Assembly: GCF_009831235.1 (NCBI RefSeq) | Contig: NZ_WUUL01000003.1 | Span: 327,773-391,772, forward strand | Direction of reading: 5' to 3' | DNA: 64,000 nucleotides | DNA from: Shimazuella alba | GTDB taxonomy: Bacteria > Bacillota > Bacilli > Thermoactinomycetales > Thermoactinomycetaceae | In this document: positions 56,889 through 64,000 of the stretch, in pieces | How positions within the stretch are numbered: position 1 is the stretch's first letter | Layout: each line of letters starts with the position of its first letter | Notes under the pieces: generated by a model | Told to the model about the DNA's origin: nothing | Database searches by the model: none | Seen by the model: the letters and a program-made list of their open reading frames with translations, nothing else | Made by a program: the position numbers and the translations under genes

Positions 56889-58055
56889 TTATCTCTTTTT
56901 AAACGTAACAGGAAGTTCTTTGATAGAGTAAGTCAAAGCAGTTGGATTCATGAGAGGTTCTGTAGCTTCCTTAAGTTGAAATTGATGCAACCGTTCAAAT
57001 ATTACTTGAAGAGCTACATGTGCTTCTAGACGAGCCAAAGGTGCTCCTAAACAAAAATGAATACCATGTCCAAATGCCGTGTGTTTTAGATTGGTACGAT
57101 GAATATCAAATTGATCGGGGTTTGGAAAAATGGACTCATCACGATTAGCTGATCCCAGCCATACATTAATTAGATCGCCTTTTTTGATGGATTGTCCTCT
57201 TAATTTAACATCTTTTGCAGCAATGCGATTTATATATTGCAAAGGGGAACGATAGCGAAGAACTTCTTCAATCGCTTTTGGGATATCTTCTGGATGTTTG
57301 GCCAAATATTCTTGTATTTCTGGATTTTCGATGAAGGTAAGGATAGAACTACTGATTAAATTTGTTGTTGTCTCGTTTCCAGCCACCAACAAAAGAACAC
57401 AAAAGCCAAGTAAATCATTTGTAGATAATTTTTCCCCTTCTACTTCCGCTTGAACCAAATGAGAGATTAAATCATCTTTTGGTTCTACTTTACGTTGTTC
57501 AAATAAACTTATAAAATACTGTGCCATTTCTTGTTGTGAGCGAAGGAAGGTTTCTTCCCCGCCTTCTATTTCAGAAGGTGCTTGTAAAATCATGATGGAC
57601 CATTTTTTAAATTTTTCTTGATCATTAGGAGAAACACCAAGTAATTTGGCGATAACTTGAATTGGTATGGGAGTAGCTATATCTCGGGTTATATCCATTT
57701 CTCCATTGTTTTCTACTTTATCTATCAGTTCATTTGTGATTTTTTCAATCCAAGGTCTCATATTTGCGATTGTCTTTGGTGTAAATACATCCGATACTAA
57801 CATGCGAAGTTGTTTATGGCGGGGAGGATCACTGAGTGCTAAGCTGCTAGATGATGGATTTTCTTCTATCTTTGGCTGATATTGATTAGAAAAAGTTTGA
57901 TAATCACTCATTACCCGTTGAACATCGTCATAGCGAAATACATGCCATGTACCTTTCGGTCCATGATAATGCAAATAATCTGCATCATATATAACAGGAC
58001 TTTCTTTTGCCATTTTTTTATACCAAGGGAATGGGTTAAAAGCAGAATATCGCAA
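56889..58055 (-). CDS. cytochrome P450 (CYP109-like)
   Basis: 388 residues. Haem-binding Cys335 is in FGHGIHFCLGAPLAR, the I-helix has LVAGNETTTNLI and the ExxR motif is EEVLRYRSP. Soluble class, typical of Bacillus hydroxylases that act on fatty acids, terpenes or steroids. No ferredoxin or reductase is adjacent, so electron partners must come from elsewhere. It interrupts the spoIIGA-ftsZ neighbourhood. Confidence 0.94.
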   Translation of the reverse strand: MRYSAFNPFPWYKKMAKESPVIYDADYLHYHGPKGTWHVFRYDDVQRVMSDYQTFSNQYQPKIEENPSSSSLALSDPPRHKQLRMLVSDVFTPKTIANMRPWIEKITNELIDKVENNGEMDITRDIATPIPIQVIAKLLGVSPNDQEKFKKWSIMILQAPSEIEGGEETFLRSQQEMAQYFISLFEQRKVEPKDDLISHLVQAEVEGEKLSTNDLLGFCVLLLVAGNETTTNLISSSILTFIENPEIQEYLAKHPEDIPKAIEEVLRYRSPLQYINRIAAKDVKLRGQSIKKGDLINVWLGSANRDESIFPNPDQFDIHRTNLKHTAFGHGIHFCLGAPLARLEAHVALQVIFERLHQFQLKEATEPLMNPTALTYSIKELPVTFKKR

Positions 58056-58435
58056 AGAGATCCCTCCGTCTTATCCATAATTTTTTATTATATATAACTA
58101 TTATAATTTATTTTTAAAATAACTGATAGTATAAAACAAAGGATAAATAATTCCAAAAATTTATTGCTTGATATTCTTTATAAAGAGCAAAACCTGATGT
58201 TTCTTATCTTTTGTGAAACATCAGGTTTTGTTTCCAATCTATGATATCAATTTTAGGCAGGATTATAACTTTCTTTTCATTGTAGTATAGTAAAAATAGG
58301 TAAGTAGTTGTAAGTAACCAGTCAGGACAGTTTGAAGACCGTCAACCCACTAAACATTAGTGGTGGGACCAATACGCTTGTTCTTTCTTTTATTTATACA
58401 AGTACGACGGCGATCAAGGTATATCGTCCTAAAAG
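58056..58435. other. intergenic stretch with hairpins
   Basis: It contains the terminator at 58189-58229 and a second stem-loop near 58350-58371 (CCCACTAA paired with TTAGTGGTGGG). No coding frame is supported. Confidence 0.5.
58189..58229. terminator. terminator-like hairpin upstream of the P450 gene
   Basis: AAAACCTGATGTTTC pairs with GAAACATCAGGTTTT around 11 bases, with T/A flanks. It would end transcription of the small gene at 58436-58714. Confidence 0.85.
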
Positions 58436-58714
58436 TTATGCAAAATACCCCCCTCTTTTTGGATATTCTTTATATTTTTGATAATATTTTGCTATCTTCG
58501 AAAATACCTTATTCGCCTTGACTTGGGATTGGTTATTGTTTAAAAGTTTTACTATTTTACTTATAGATACATCTTCTGGTATTTCCTTACTAATGTAGAG
58601 CTTATATAAATCAATCTCCATTAACCCATTCATTTCTTGTGCACAACTGCCATATCGATATCTGGCTACAGTACCAGAGACTTCAACCAATTCAAATTCC
58701 AGACAGATCGCCAT
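58436..58714 (-). CDS. small protein of unknown function, duplicated at 59.9 kb
   Basis: 92 residues from MAICLEFELVEVSGTVARYR; GGGAGGAGG lies 4-5 bases before this ATG. It ends with a basic Tyr-rich tail (YYQKYKEYPKRGGYFA). A degraded paralogue lies at about 59870-60000. It diverges from the HD-domain gene. No family was recognised. Confidence 0.7.
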   Translation of the reverse strand: MAICLEFELVEVSGTVARYRYGSCAQEMNGLMEIDLYKLYISKEIPEDVSISKIVKLLNNNQSQVKANKVFSKIAKYYQKYKEYPKRGGYFA

Positions 58715-58816
58715 CTTTCCTCCTCCCAACATGTAATAAATACAATGGCTTGGCTTTCACTTTTCCATGATATCGTCTTATTATTCCATTATCATTTGAA
58801 GATGAAGGGGAAAACA

Positions 58817-59365
58817 ATGACTAGTATATATAATAAAAGTTCAACAATCATCAAGAATTTGATTAATGTACGGAGGATACCACCCCGATTATTGGCACAT
58901 TTAATCTTGGTTTATGAGGTCGCGAAAACAATCCTAGCTTGGATGGATCATCATTACCCTGAAGTCTCCATAGACAAAGAAGCTGTTCTATTTGAAGCTG
59001 TCATCCATGATATAGGGAAAGTAATGGTTAACGAGGAAATTACAAAACCTGGTTCCATACATGAGCGCCAAGGTTTTGAACTTTTGCTTAATCATGGTAT
59101 AAAAGAACATTTAGCCCGTTTTACACTTACACACTCCCAATGGACAAAATCAAATACCAATATAGATGATTGGATGGTGAGCCTTGCTGATAAGATTTGG
59201 AAGGGAAAACGGGTTACAGACTTAGAGGATCTTATCGTAAATCATATTTGCAGGAAAACAAATAAGGAAAAGTGGGAGGTATTTTTAAACTTTGATGATT
59301 TACTGCAAAACATCAGCAAAGACGCTGACAGGAGATTAGCTTTTCAAACAAATTATCATTATTAA
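58817..59365 (+). CDS. HD-domain phosphohydrolase
   Basis: 182 residues from MTSIYNKSST, with AAGGGG 7 bases before the ATG. HD motif: His64-Asp65 in AVIHDIGKVM with Gly67 and Lys68, plus flanking His28 and His82. Such proteins cleave nucleotides or cyclic nucleotides, or act as phosphatases. The substrate is unknown. It is flanked on both sides by copies of one small gene. Confidence 0.8.
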   Translation: MTSIYNKSSTIIKNLINVRRIPPRLLAHLILVYEVAKTILAWMDHHYPEVSIDKEAVLFEAVIHDIGKVMVNEEITKPGSIHERQGFELLLNHGIKEHLARFTLTHSQWTKSNTNIDDWMVSLADKIWKGKRVTDLEDLIVNHICRKTNKEKWEVFLNFDDLLQNISKDADRRLAFQTNYHY

Positions 59366-59864
59366 TAAGATTCCAAAAGAAATTGTGAATATTTCACCTA
59401 AAAAAATCCTTAAAAAATGCACGGTACCTAAACATATTCTGCCTATTGAAAGGCAGTTGGATCAGTAAAGAAATGAATACTCAAATTTTTAAAATGCTTA
59501 TTCAAAGCTCTTGCTTATAATATACGAATCATGAAACAGCATCTAAGGTGTTGCCATAAAAAACAGACTAGTTAGATACTCAAAAAATAAAACGGATCAA
59601 CATTTAATCAGGAAATAGCTTGCCCATTGGTGTATTGTTCACCAAATTCACCTTAAATCTTCGGAGGATAGATATTTTATTTTAAATATTATCTATTCCA
59701 TAAAACAAATTCAATGGAAAGGAAAGAGAATCTACTATTTGTAACCATGTTTTTGTATTTGAAATAATCTTTTTGTGTTAGGCAAAATATCCTTTACAGA
59801 CGGGATATTCATTGAATTTGCGATATCTTGTAGAATCATTTATCAAAGTTTGTGGTTATTTATC
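59366..59864. other. AT-rich intergenic stretch
   Basis: Only short frames are seen; nothing is assignable. It separates the HD gene from the degraded paralogue. Confidence 0.5.
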
Positions 59865-60000
59865 GTTCAGAAGTTTCCTTACATCACTTATAGGTGTGTT
59901 TTCTGGTATTTCGCCATGCATAAAGCATATATAAATATATTATAAAACTATATTTCACTATCATATGGATTACTATTCTGTTGAAACTGGAGATAAATCG
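59865..60000 (-). pseudogene. degraded paralogue of the 58436-58714 gene
   Basis: The minus strand reads MHGEIPENTPISDVRKLLND K before a stop at 59865. This lines up with ISKEIPEDVSISKIVKLLNN N of the intact gene. Further upstream, after a frameshift, YSFIIYLYMLY resembles MEIDLYKLY. The 3' tail and the start are missing. Confidence 0.6.
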
Positions 60001-60099
60001 CTATAAATCAGACCCCTCAGAGATAACAGAGAAATCTCCTAAAAAGATTCATCCCCCTAATTCTTCCAGTATTGTACCTATAGAGAATTCGTATAGGTA

Positions 60100-60139
60100 A
60101 AGTAAAAAGAAGCACTCCTTAAACACTAGAGTGCTCCTT
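60100..60139 (-). terminator. terminator of ftsZ
   Basis: AGCACTC pairs with GAGTGCT and is followed on the minus strand by CTTCTTTTTAC. It begins 9 bases after the ftsZ stop. Confidence 0.78.
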
Positions 60140-60147
60140 TCTTATCT

Positions 60148-61302
60148 CTATTTCTTAAATTGATTTCGTAAAAACGTAGGGATTTCATAACTCTCATCGA
60201 TGACAGGATTAGTAGTCTTGTTTGTCTTTTCTTCGTTTTGTAATCGGATATTATTGTGTTTAAACAGTGGAGTAAAATCATTTTCTCGCTCATGAAAGAT
60301 TGGCTTTTTCGATGTTGTATTTCCACCTGTCTCCTGCGGTTGATTATTATCAAATCCAGTAGCGATAACGGTTACGAGGATTTCATCTTTTAGATCCTCG
60401 TTGATAACAGCACCAAAGATCATGTTCACTTCTGCATGGGATGCTTGGGTAACAATATCAGCCGCTTCATTTACTTCATACAGGCTGAGATTTGCTCCGC
60501 CAGTAATATTCATCAATACTCCACGTGCACCATTGATGGAGGTTTCCAACAATGGACTACAGATCGCTTTCTTCGCTGCTTCGGTGGCTCTGTTTTCGCC
60601 AGCAGCTGTCCCAATACCCATCAATGCAGAACCACGTTCTGTCATAATCGTTTTCACATCAGCAAAGTCTAGGTTGATCAATCCAGGTACAGCGATGAGA
60701 TCTGAAATACCTTGAACCCCTTGACGCAGAACATTATCTGCTTCTCGGAATGCTTCCAACATAGGAGTGTTTTTATCAACAATCTCAAGCAGTCTATCAT
60801 TTGGGATAACAATCAAGGTATCTACGTTTTCTTTTAACGAAGCAACACCCGTTTCTGCCTGAACAGAACGCTTTCTTCCTTCAAAGCTAAATGGTTTTGT
60901 TACCACACCTACTGTCAAGGAACCGAGTTCACGAGCAATCAATGCGATCTCAGGAGCGGCACCAGTCCCTGTTCCTCCACCCATACCAGCGGTAACAAAT
61001 ACCATATCAGCTCCACGAAGTACATTTTCTATTTGTTCACGACTTTCTTCAGCTGCTTTTTTTCCAACCTCTGGTTTTGCACCTGCTCCTAAACCTCTGG
61101 TTAGTTTTTCTCCAATCTGCAATTTAATTGGTGCTTTGGAACGGTTTAACGCTTGAGCATCTGTATTTACAGCGATAAATTCAACACCTTGTACACCTGC
61201 ATCAATCATTCGATTGACAGCGTTGCTACCTCCGCCCCCCACACCAATAACCTTAATCTGTGCGATCTGTTCGATATCAAACTCTAAATCAAAACCCAGC
61301 AT
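60148..61302 (-). CDS. ftsZ: tubulin-like division protein FtsZ
   Basis: 384 residues. GTP-binding signature GGGTGTG at 108-114, N-terminal [16 protein letters not shown] and the T7 loop [11 protein letters not shown]. The conserved C-terminal peptide that binds FtsA/SepF is [28 protein letters not shown] precedes the ATG. It follows ftsA closely, in one operon. Confidence 0.99.
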   Translation of the reverse strand: MLGFDLEFDIEQIAQIKVIGVGGGGSNAVNRMIDAGVQGVEFIAVNTDAQALNRSKAPIKLQIGEKLTRGLGAGAKPEVGKKAAEESREQIENVLRGADMVFVTAGMGGGTGTGAAPEIALIARELGSLTVGVVTKPFSFEGRKRSVQAETGVASLKENVDTLIVIPNDRLLEIVDKNTPMLEAFREADNVLRQGVQGISDLIAVPGLINLDFADVKTIMTERGSALMGIGTAAGENRATEAAKKAICSPLLETSINGARGVLMNITGGANLSLYEVNEAADIVTQASHAEVNMIFGAVINEDLKDEILVTVIATGFDNNQPQETGGNTTSKKPIFHERENDFTPLFKHNNIRLQNEEKTNKTTNPVIDESYEIPTFLRNQFKK

Positions 61303-61318
61303 GGTATTCCCTCCAACA

Positions 61319-62554
61319 CTATATAAATTCGCTTAACCAACTTTTCATTCTTTGAAATGCAGATACCTGTTTTTTTTCCTTTTTACGAGGCACTGTCTCT
61401 ATGCGTGCCGGTTTGTTTATCAAAACACTTCCTTGTTTGGCAAGATGATGGATCATGCTCACACTTGCTAAAAAAGCAGGTGAGGAGATACCAGTTTCTT
61501 TCGATCTTGCGATGCGAACTCCTTGTCCTAATTGGGATTTAGCTGCGTCTAATAGATAAGGAGTTTCCGTTACTCCACCAACCAAAACATATCCACCAGC
61601 AGGTTCATGACTAAAGCCCATCGCTTTGACTTGTTGATTGATCAACTGGAAAATTTCCATTATACGCGGTTCCATGATTTGGGCCAGTTCTAACTGCGAT
61701 GAATATCTTTCTTTCCCTGCCATCATTTGAATTGGTATTGATTCTCGTTTATCAGCATGTGCTTTTACTGCAATCCCATGTTTACACTTTAACTCTTCGG
61801 CAACTTCTTTTTGCGTTTGGAGGACGTACACTAAATCTGTAGTGATATATTCTCCACCCATAGGAATGACTGCTGTACCGGCCAAATTCCCTTGGGCATA
61901 AAATGCTAATTTAATTGTTCCGCTACCAATATCGGCTAGAACAACCCCTAGCGTTTTCTCATCCGCTGTCAGGGTAAATTCACTAATAGAAAGTGGCAAA
62001 AACACAAATCCTGCCATATGTAGAGAAGCTTTTTCTATACAGCGATATACGTTGTGGACAACCGTCTTAGAACCAGTAATTATCATGGCTTCTACTTCTA
62101 ATCGAACACCGACCATGCCTATTGGATCACGGATTTCCGGGATACCATCCACAATAAACTGTTTGGAAACTACTTCTATAATAACGCGCTCTGGCGGAAG
62201 TGCGATTACCTTTGATGCTTGTAATACGCGTTCCACATCCTCAGCACCGATTTCTCGATCTTGATTTAAAGTCGCGACCACACCATGGCTATGTTGGATA
62301 GAGATATGATTACCAGAAAGCCCCACATAGACATTGGTAATCTCTATTCCAACCATTTGTTCTGCTTGTTCTATCGCTGATCTTATCGCCCCTGCTGCTT
62401 GTTCAATGTCAATAATGGCTCCTTTTTTAATTCCAGAAGACATAGCAGTACCAACACCGACGATAGGAAATGTTCCATTTTTCGTTAATTCTGCTACACA
62501 GACCCGCACCTGCGACGATCCTATATCTAATGTAGCTAAATATCCATTGCTCAT
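61319..62554 (-). CDS. ftsA: actin-like division protein FtsA
   Basis: 411 residues. Actin-type ATP motifs: [14 protein letters not shown] near the start, [13 protein letters not shown] near residue 205, and [15 protein letters not shown] near 320. The C-terminal amphipathic membrane anchor is [20 protein letters not shown] precedes the ATG. It tethers FtsZ to the membrane. Confidence 0.98.
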   Translation of the reverse strand: MSNGYLATLDIGSSQVRVCVAELTKNGTFPIVGVGTAMSSGIKKGAIIDIEQAAGAIRSAIEQAEQMVGIEITNVYVGLSGNHISIQHSHGVVATLNQDREIGAEDVERVLQASKVIALPPERVIIEVVSKQFIVDGIPEIRDPIGMVGVRLEVEAMIITGSKTVVHNVYRCIEKASLHMAGFVFLPLSISEFTLTADEKTLGVVLADIGSGTIKLAFYAQGNLAGTAVIPMGGEYITTDLVYVLQTQKEVAEELKCKHGIAVKAHADKRESIPIQMMAGKERYSSQLELAQIMEPRIMEIFQLINQQVKAMGFSHEPAGGYVLVGGVTETPYLLDAAKSQLGQGVRIARSKETGISSPAFLASVSMIHHLAKQGSVLINKPARIETVPRKKEKKQVSAFQRMKSWLSEFI

Positions 62555-62698
62555 GTCTTGGGCACCTCCTTGCCCGAAGAGTATAAAAAACGGGATAGGA
62601 TAGTATCTCTTCCATGTGATAATTCAACAGTAAAAGCAAATCCCCTTTTTCTAGTATGTAAATTACATAATATTACAGTAATAGGAAATACATAGATA

Positions 62699-63430
62699 TT
62701 AGTGATCAGGTGTAAACCATATGCTATCCAATAAATGAACGGTTCCAGGGGATTGCTTCAAAAATTTAGGATATAACTTCATTCTTTCTGCTAATTGATC
62801 AATCCGAACTTCAATTTTATGTTCTCTTCGAGTCCATAGCACAGCTTGGTCCGGCTTATCTTCTTTCGGACAAATCGTCAAAATCTGACTGCGAATAGAA
62901 GCCGGTAAGTTGGCAAATTGAGAAGTTAGTTCCGAAAAAGACGCTTTTTCTTTATCCCATCCTTCAAATATGGGCATTGTTCTCAACATAGAGGTGGCAG
63001 GATGTGTTAGGAGAAAAGCTCCATTAGCAAGAAGAGGGATGTGAGTTTGTTCATCTTGTATGTAAGCAACTACTGGATATTCTACAATTTGAATTGCTAG
63101 TTTACTAGGGAAATGTTTATCCAACTTTACTTGTTTGATTGCATCAAGACGACGAAGATTTCGTTCTACATCCTCTGTTTTCACACCAAAGAAAGACATT
63201 CCAAGGCGAACCCCCGACTGCTTTACAATCTCCTGTTTGGTTAAAAGTTTGTGACCTGTAACAGAAATCGATGATAAATGACTGAGTGGGGATCGCAGAA
63301 ATAATACAAACAAAATACCTGCGAAAAACAAAAATATAAACAAAACTGCCCATAATGATGGAGCTTTATGCTCTACTCTGCTGCGAAAAGGAGGAACCCT
63401 TTCCACCTCGCCACCTTCTCCTTTGTCCAA
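62699..63430 (-). CDS. divIB: cell-division protein FtsQ/DivIB
   Basis: 243 residues. A short cytosolic tail is followed by one membrane segment (about 27-46, LWAVLFIFLFFAGILFVLFL), then the POTRA domain (LSSISVTGHKLLTKQEIVKQ) and a beta domain ending in a Pro-rich tail. It belongs to the FtsQ-FtsL-FtsB complex that recruits septal synthase. Confidence 0.93.
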   Translation of the reverse strand: MDKGEGGEVERVPPFRSRVEHKAPSLWAVLFIFLFFAGILFVLFLRSPLSHLSSISVTGHKLLTKQEIVKQSGVRLGMSFFGVKTEDVERNLRRLDAIKQVKLDKHFPSKLAIQIVEYPVVAYIQDEQTHIPLLANGAFLLTHPATSMLRTMPIFEGWDKEKASFSELTSQFANLPASIRSQILTICPKEDKPDQAVLWTRREHKIEVRIDQLAERMKLYPKFLKQSPGTVHLLDSIWFTPDH

Positions 63431-63690
63431 TTTCTTCCCTCTATACTACCACAAATGAAAAAAGGAGAGAATCCCAAAGATAAAGCAATTGGGAATAATC
63501 TCCATTTTTAGGGAATCTCATTTACTTAAACTCACAACTTGAGTTGTACAGGTAACCAGTATCATATAGTGATAAAACAGTACTGATACTCAGAAGGTCA
63601 GCACTCATTATATCATGATTAATATCGAAAAAATGTGATATATCAATGAAGAGTGGTCCCCATCACATACCGGATATGTGATGGGGGTTT
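63431..63690. other. intergenic region upstream of divIB
   Basis: About 260 bases. Only the hairpin at 63658-63686 stands out. The divIB promoter presumably lies here. Confidence 0.5.
63658..63686 (-). terminator. second of two tandem hairpins after the small membrane protein
   Basis: CCCCATCACATA pairs perfectly with TATGTGATGGGG around CCGGA. On the minus strand it follows another hairpin (GTTCCTCTT / AAGAGGAAC, 63691-63725). No T run follows, so terminator activity is only likely. Confidence 0.6.
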
Positions 63691-63724
63691 GTTCCTCTTG
63701 ATAAGCTCAGACGACGAAGAGGAA

Positions 63725-63937
63725 CTAATTCAAGAGCAGTAGACCAGAGATAACTGCTCCAGTCACGGAAATAACTCCAGACCAAAACAAAACGATTAGC
63801 CAAAGCGTAATCGAATTTTCGACAGCGATTTCCTGCTTCTTATAAAGTGGAATCCACTTGCCATATCGAATGCCAGCAATCGCCGTCGCTGAAGTGGCAG
63901 CAAGGAGTGAGGTCGAAATCAAAAAAACCGTAAACAT
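63725..63937 (-). CDS. small two-segment membrane protein
   Basis: 70 residues. Two hydrophobic segments (MFTVFLISTSLLAATSATAI and SITLWLIVLFWSGVISVTGA) flank a basic loop RYGKWIPLYKKQE. GAGGAC precedes the ATG. No family was recognised. It stands upstream of divIB but is separated by two hairpins. Confidence 0.6.
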   Translation of the reverse strand: MFTVFLISTSLLAATSATAIAGIRYGKWIPLYKKQEIAVENSITLWLIVLFWSGVISVTGAVISGLLLLN

Positions 63938-64000
63938 ATGTCCTCGATTGTGAAAAGAGAGTCAGCATTACATATTCAATATAGCACATCCATTTGTAGA

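Overview
The window looks like the chromosome of a low-GC, endospore-forming member of the Bacilli. The evidence is spoIIGA, sigE and sigG in a row, ylmC-ylmD-ylmE-sepF-ylmG-ylmH-divIVA-ileS in the same order as in Bacillus subtilis, a PyrR-attenuated pyr operon, and a T-box in front of ileS. A family such as Thermoactinomycetaceae is possible, but that is inference. No rRNA, tRNA or CRISPR array was seen.

The backbone reads almost entirely on the minus strand. From right to left it holds a small membrane protein, ftsQ/divIB, ftsA and ftsZ (63.9-60.1 kb). An accessory patch follows with an HD-domain protein, a duplicated small gene and a cytochrome P450 (60-56.9 kb). Next come spoIIGA, sigE and sigG (56.3-53.7 kb), an LPKTA surface protein and a succinate-semialdehyde-type dehydrogenase (53.6-50.9 kb), ylmC to divIVA (50.8-46.3 kb), and T-box plus ileS (46.2-43.2 kb). 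A small patch with a decayed gene, a GNAT enzyme, a beta-rich small protein and an MFS pump (42.9-39.8 kb) precedes ylyA, lspA and ylyB (39.7-37.5 kb). At the far left is pyrR-pyrC-carA-carB-pyrF-pyrE (7.2 kb to the left edge), with PyrR-type attenuators before pyrR and before pyrC. In B. subtilis ylyB is followed directly by pyrR. Here about 30 kb of accessory DNA separates them (7.3-37.4 kb).

The 30-kb block consists of regulator/transporter cassettes and decaying mobile DNA. It contains a double-HTH MerR protein divergent from a VOC protein, a TetR/DUF418 pair with two operator-like palindromes, and a Bce-type peptide-sensing and efflux module whose kinase is frameshifted. Two divergent CPBP-type membrane proteins follow, one of them on a conspicuous GC-rich cassette with its own terminator. 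Further right are a TipA-like MerR, a YhgE/Pip protein with a LysR neighbour, an Asn-rich secreted protein with a C-terminal tail of WGxxGxxG type, a DUF2243/CtaG pair and a small four-cysteine secreted protein. A degraded stretch between two 80-bp direct repeats holds a Tn3 transposase tail, a frameshifted XRE regulator and a frameshifted MFS pump. Beyond it are a defective IS30 element that cut a small gene, an EamA transporter, a membrane protein built from four copies of one 51-residue unit, an alpha/beta hydrolase, an SDR/LysR pair, a wrecked SpxH-like gene, an ammonium transporter with a GlnR/TnrA-type box, and an EthD protein.

The core genes are intact, while frameshifts cluster in accessory genes, mostly at short A runs. 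The strongest candidates for something new are the GC-rich CPBP cassette, the four-repeat membrane protein and the decayed repeat-flanked segment.
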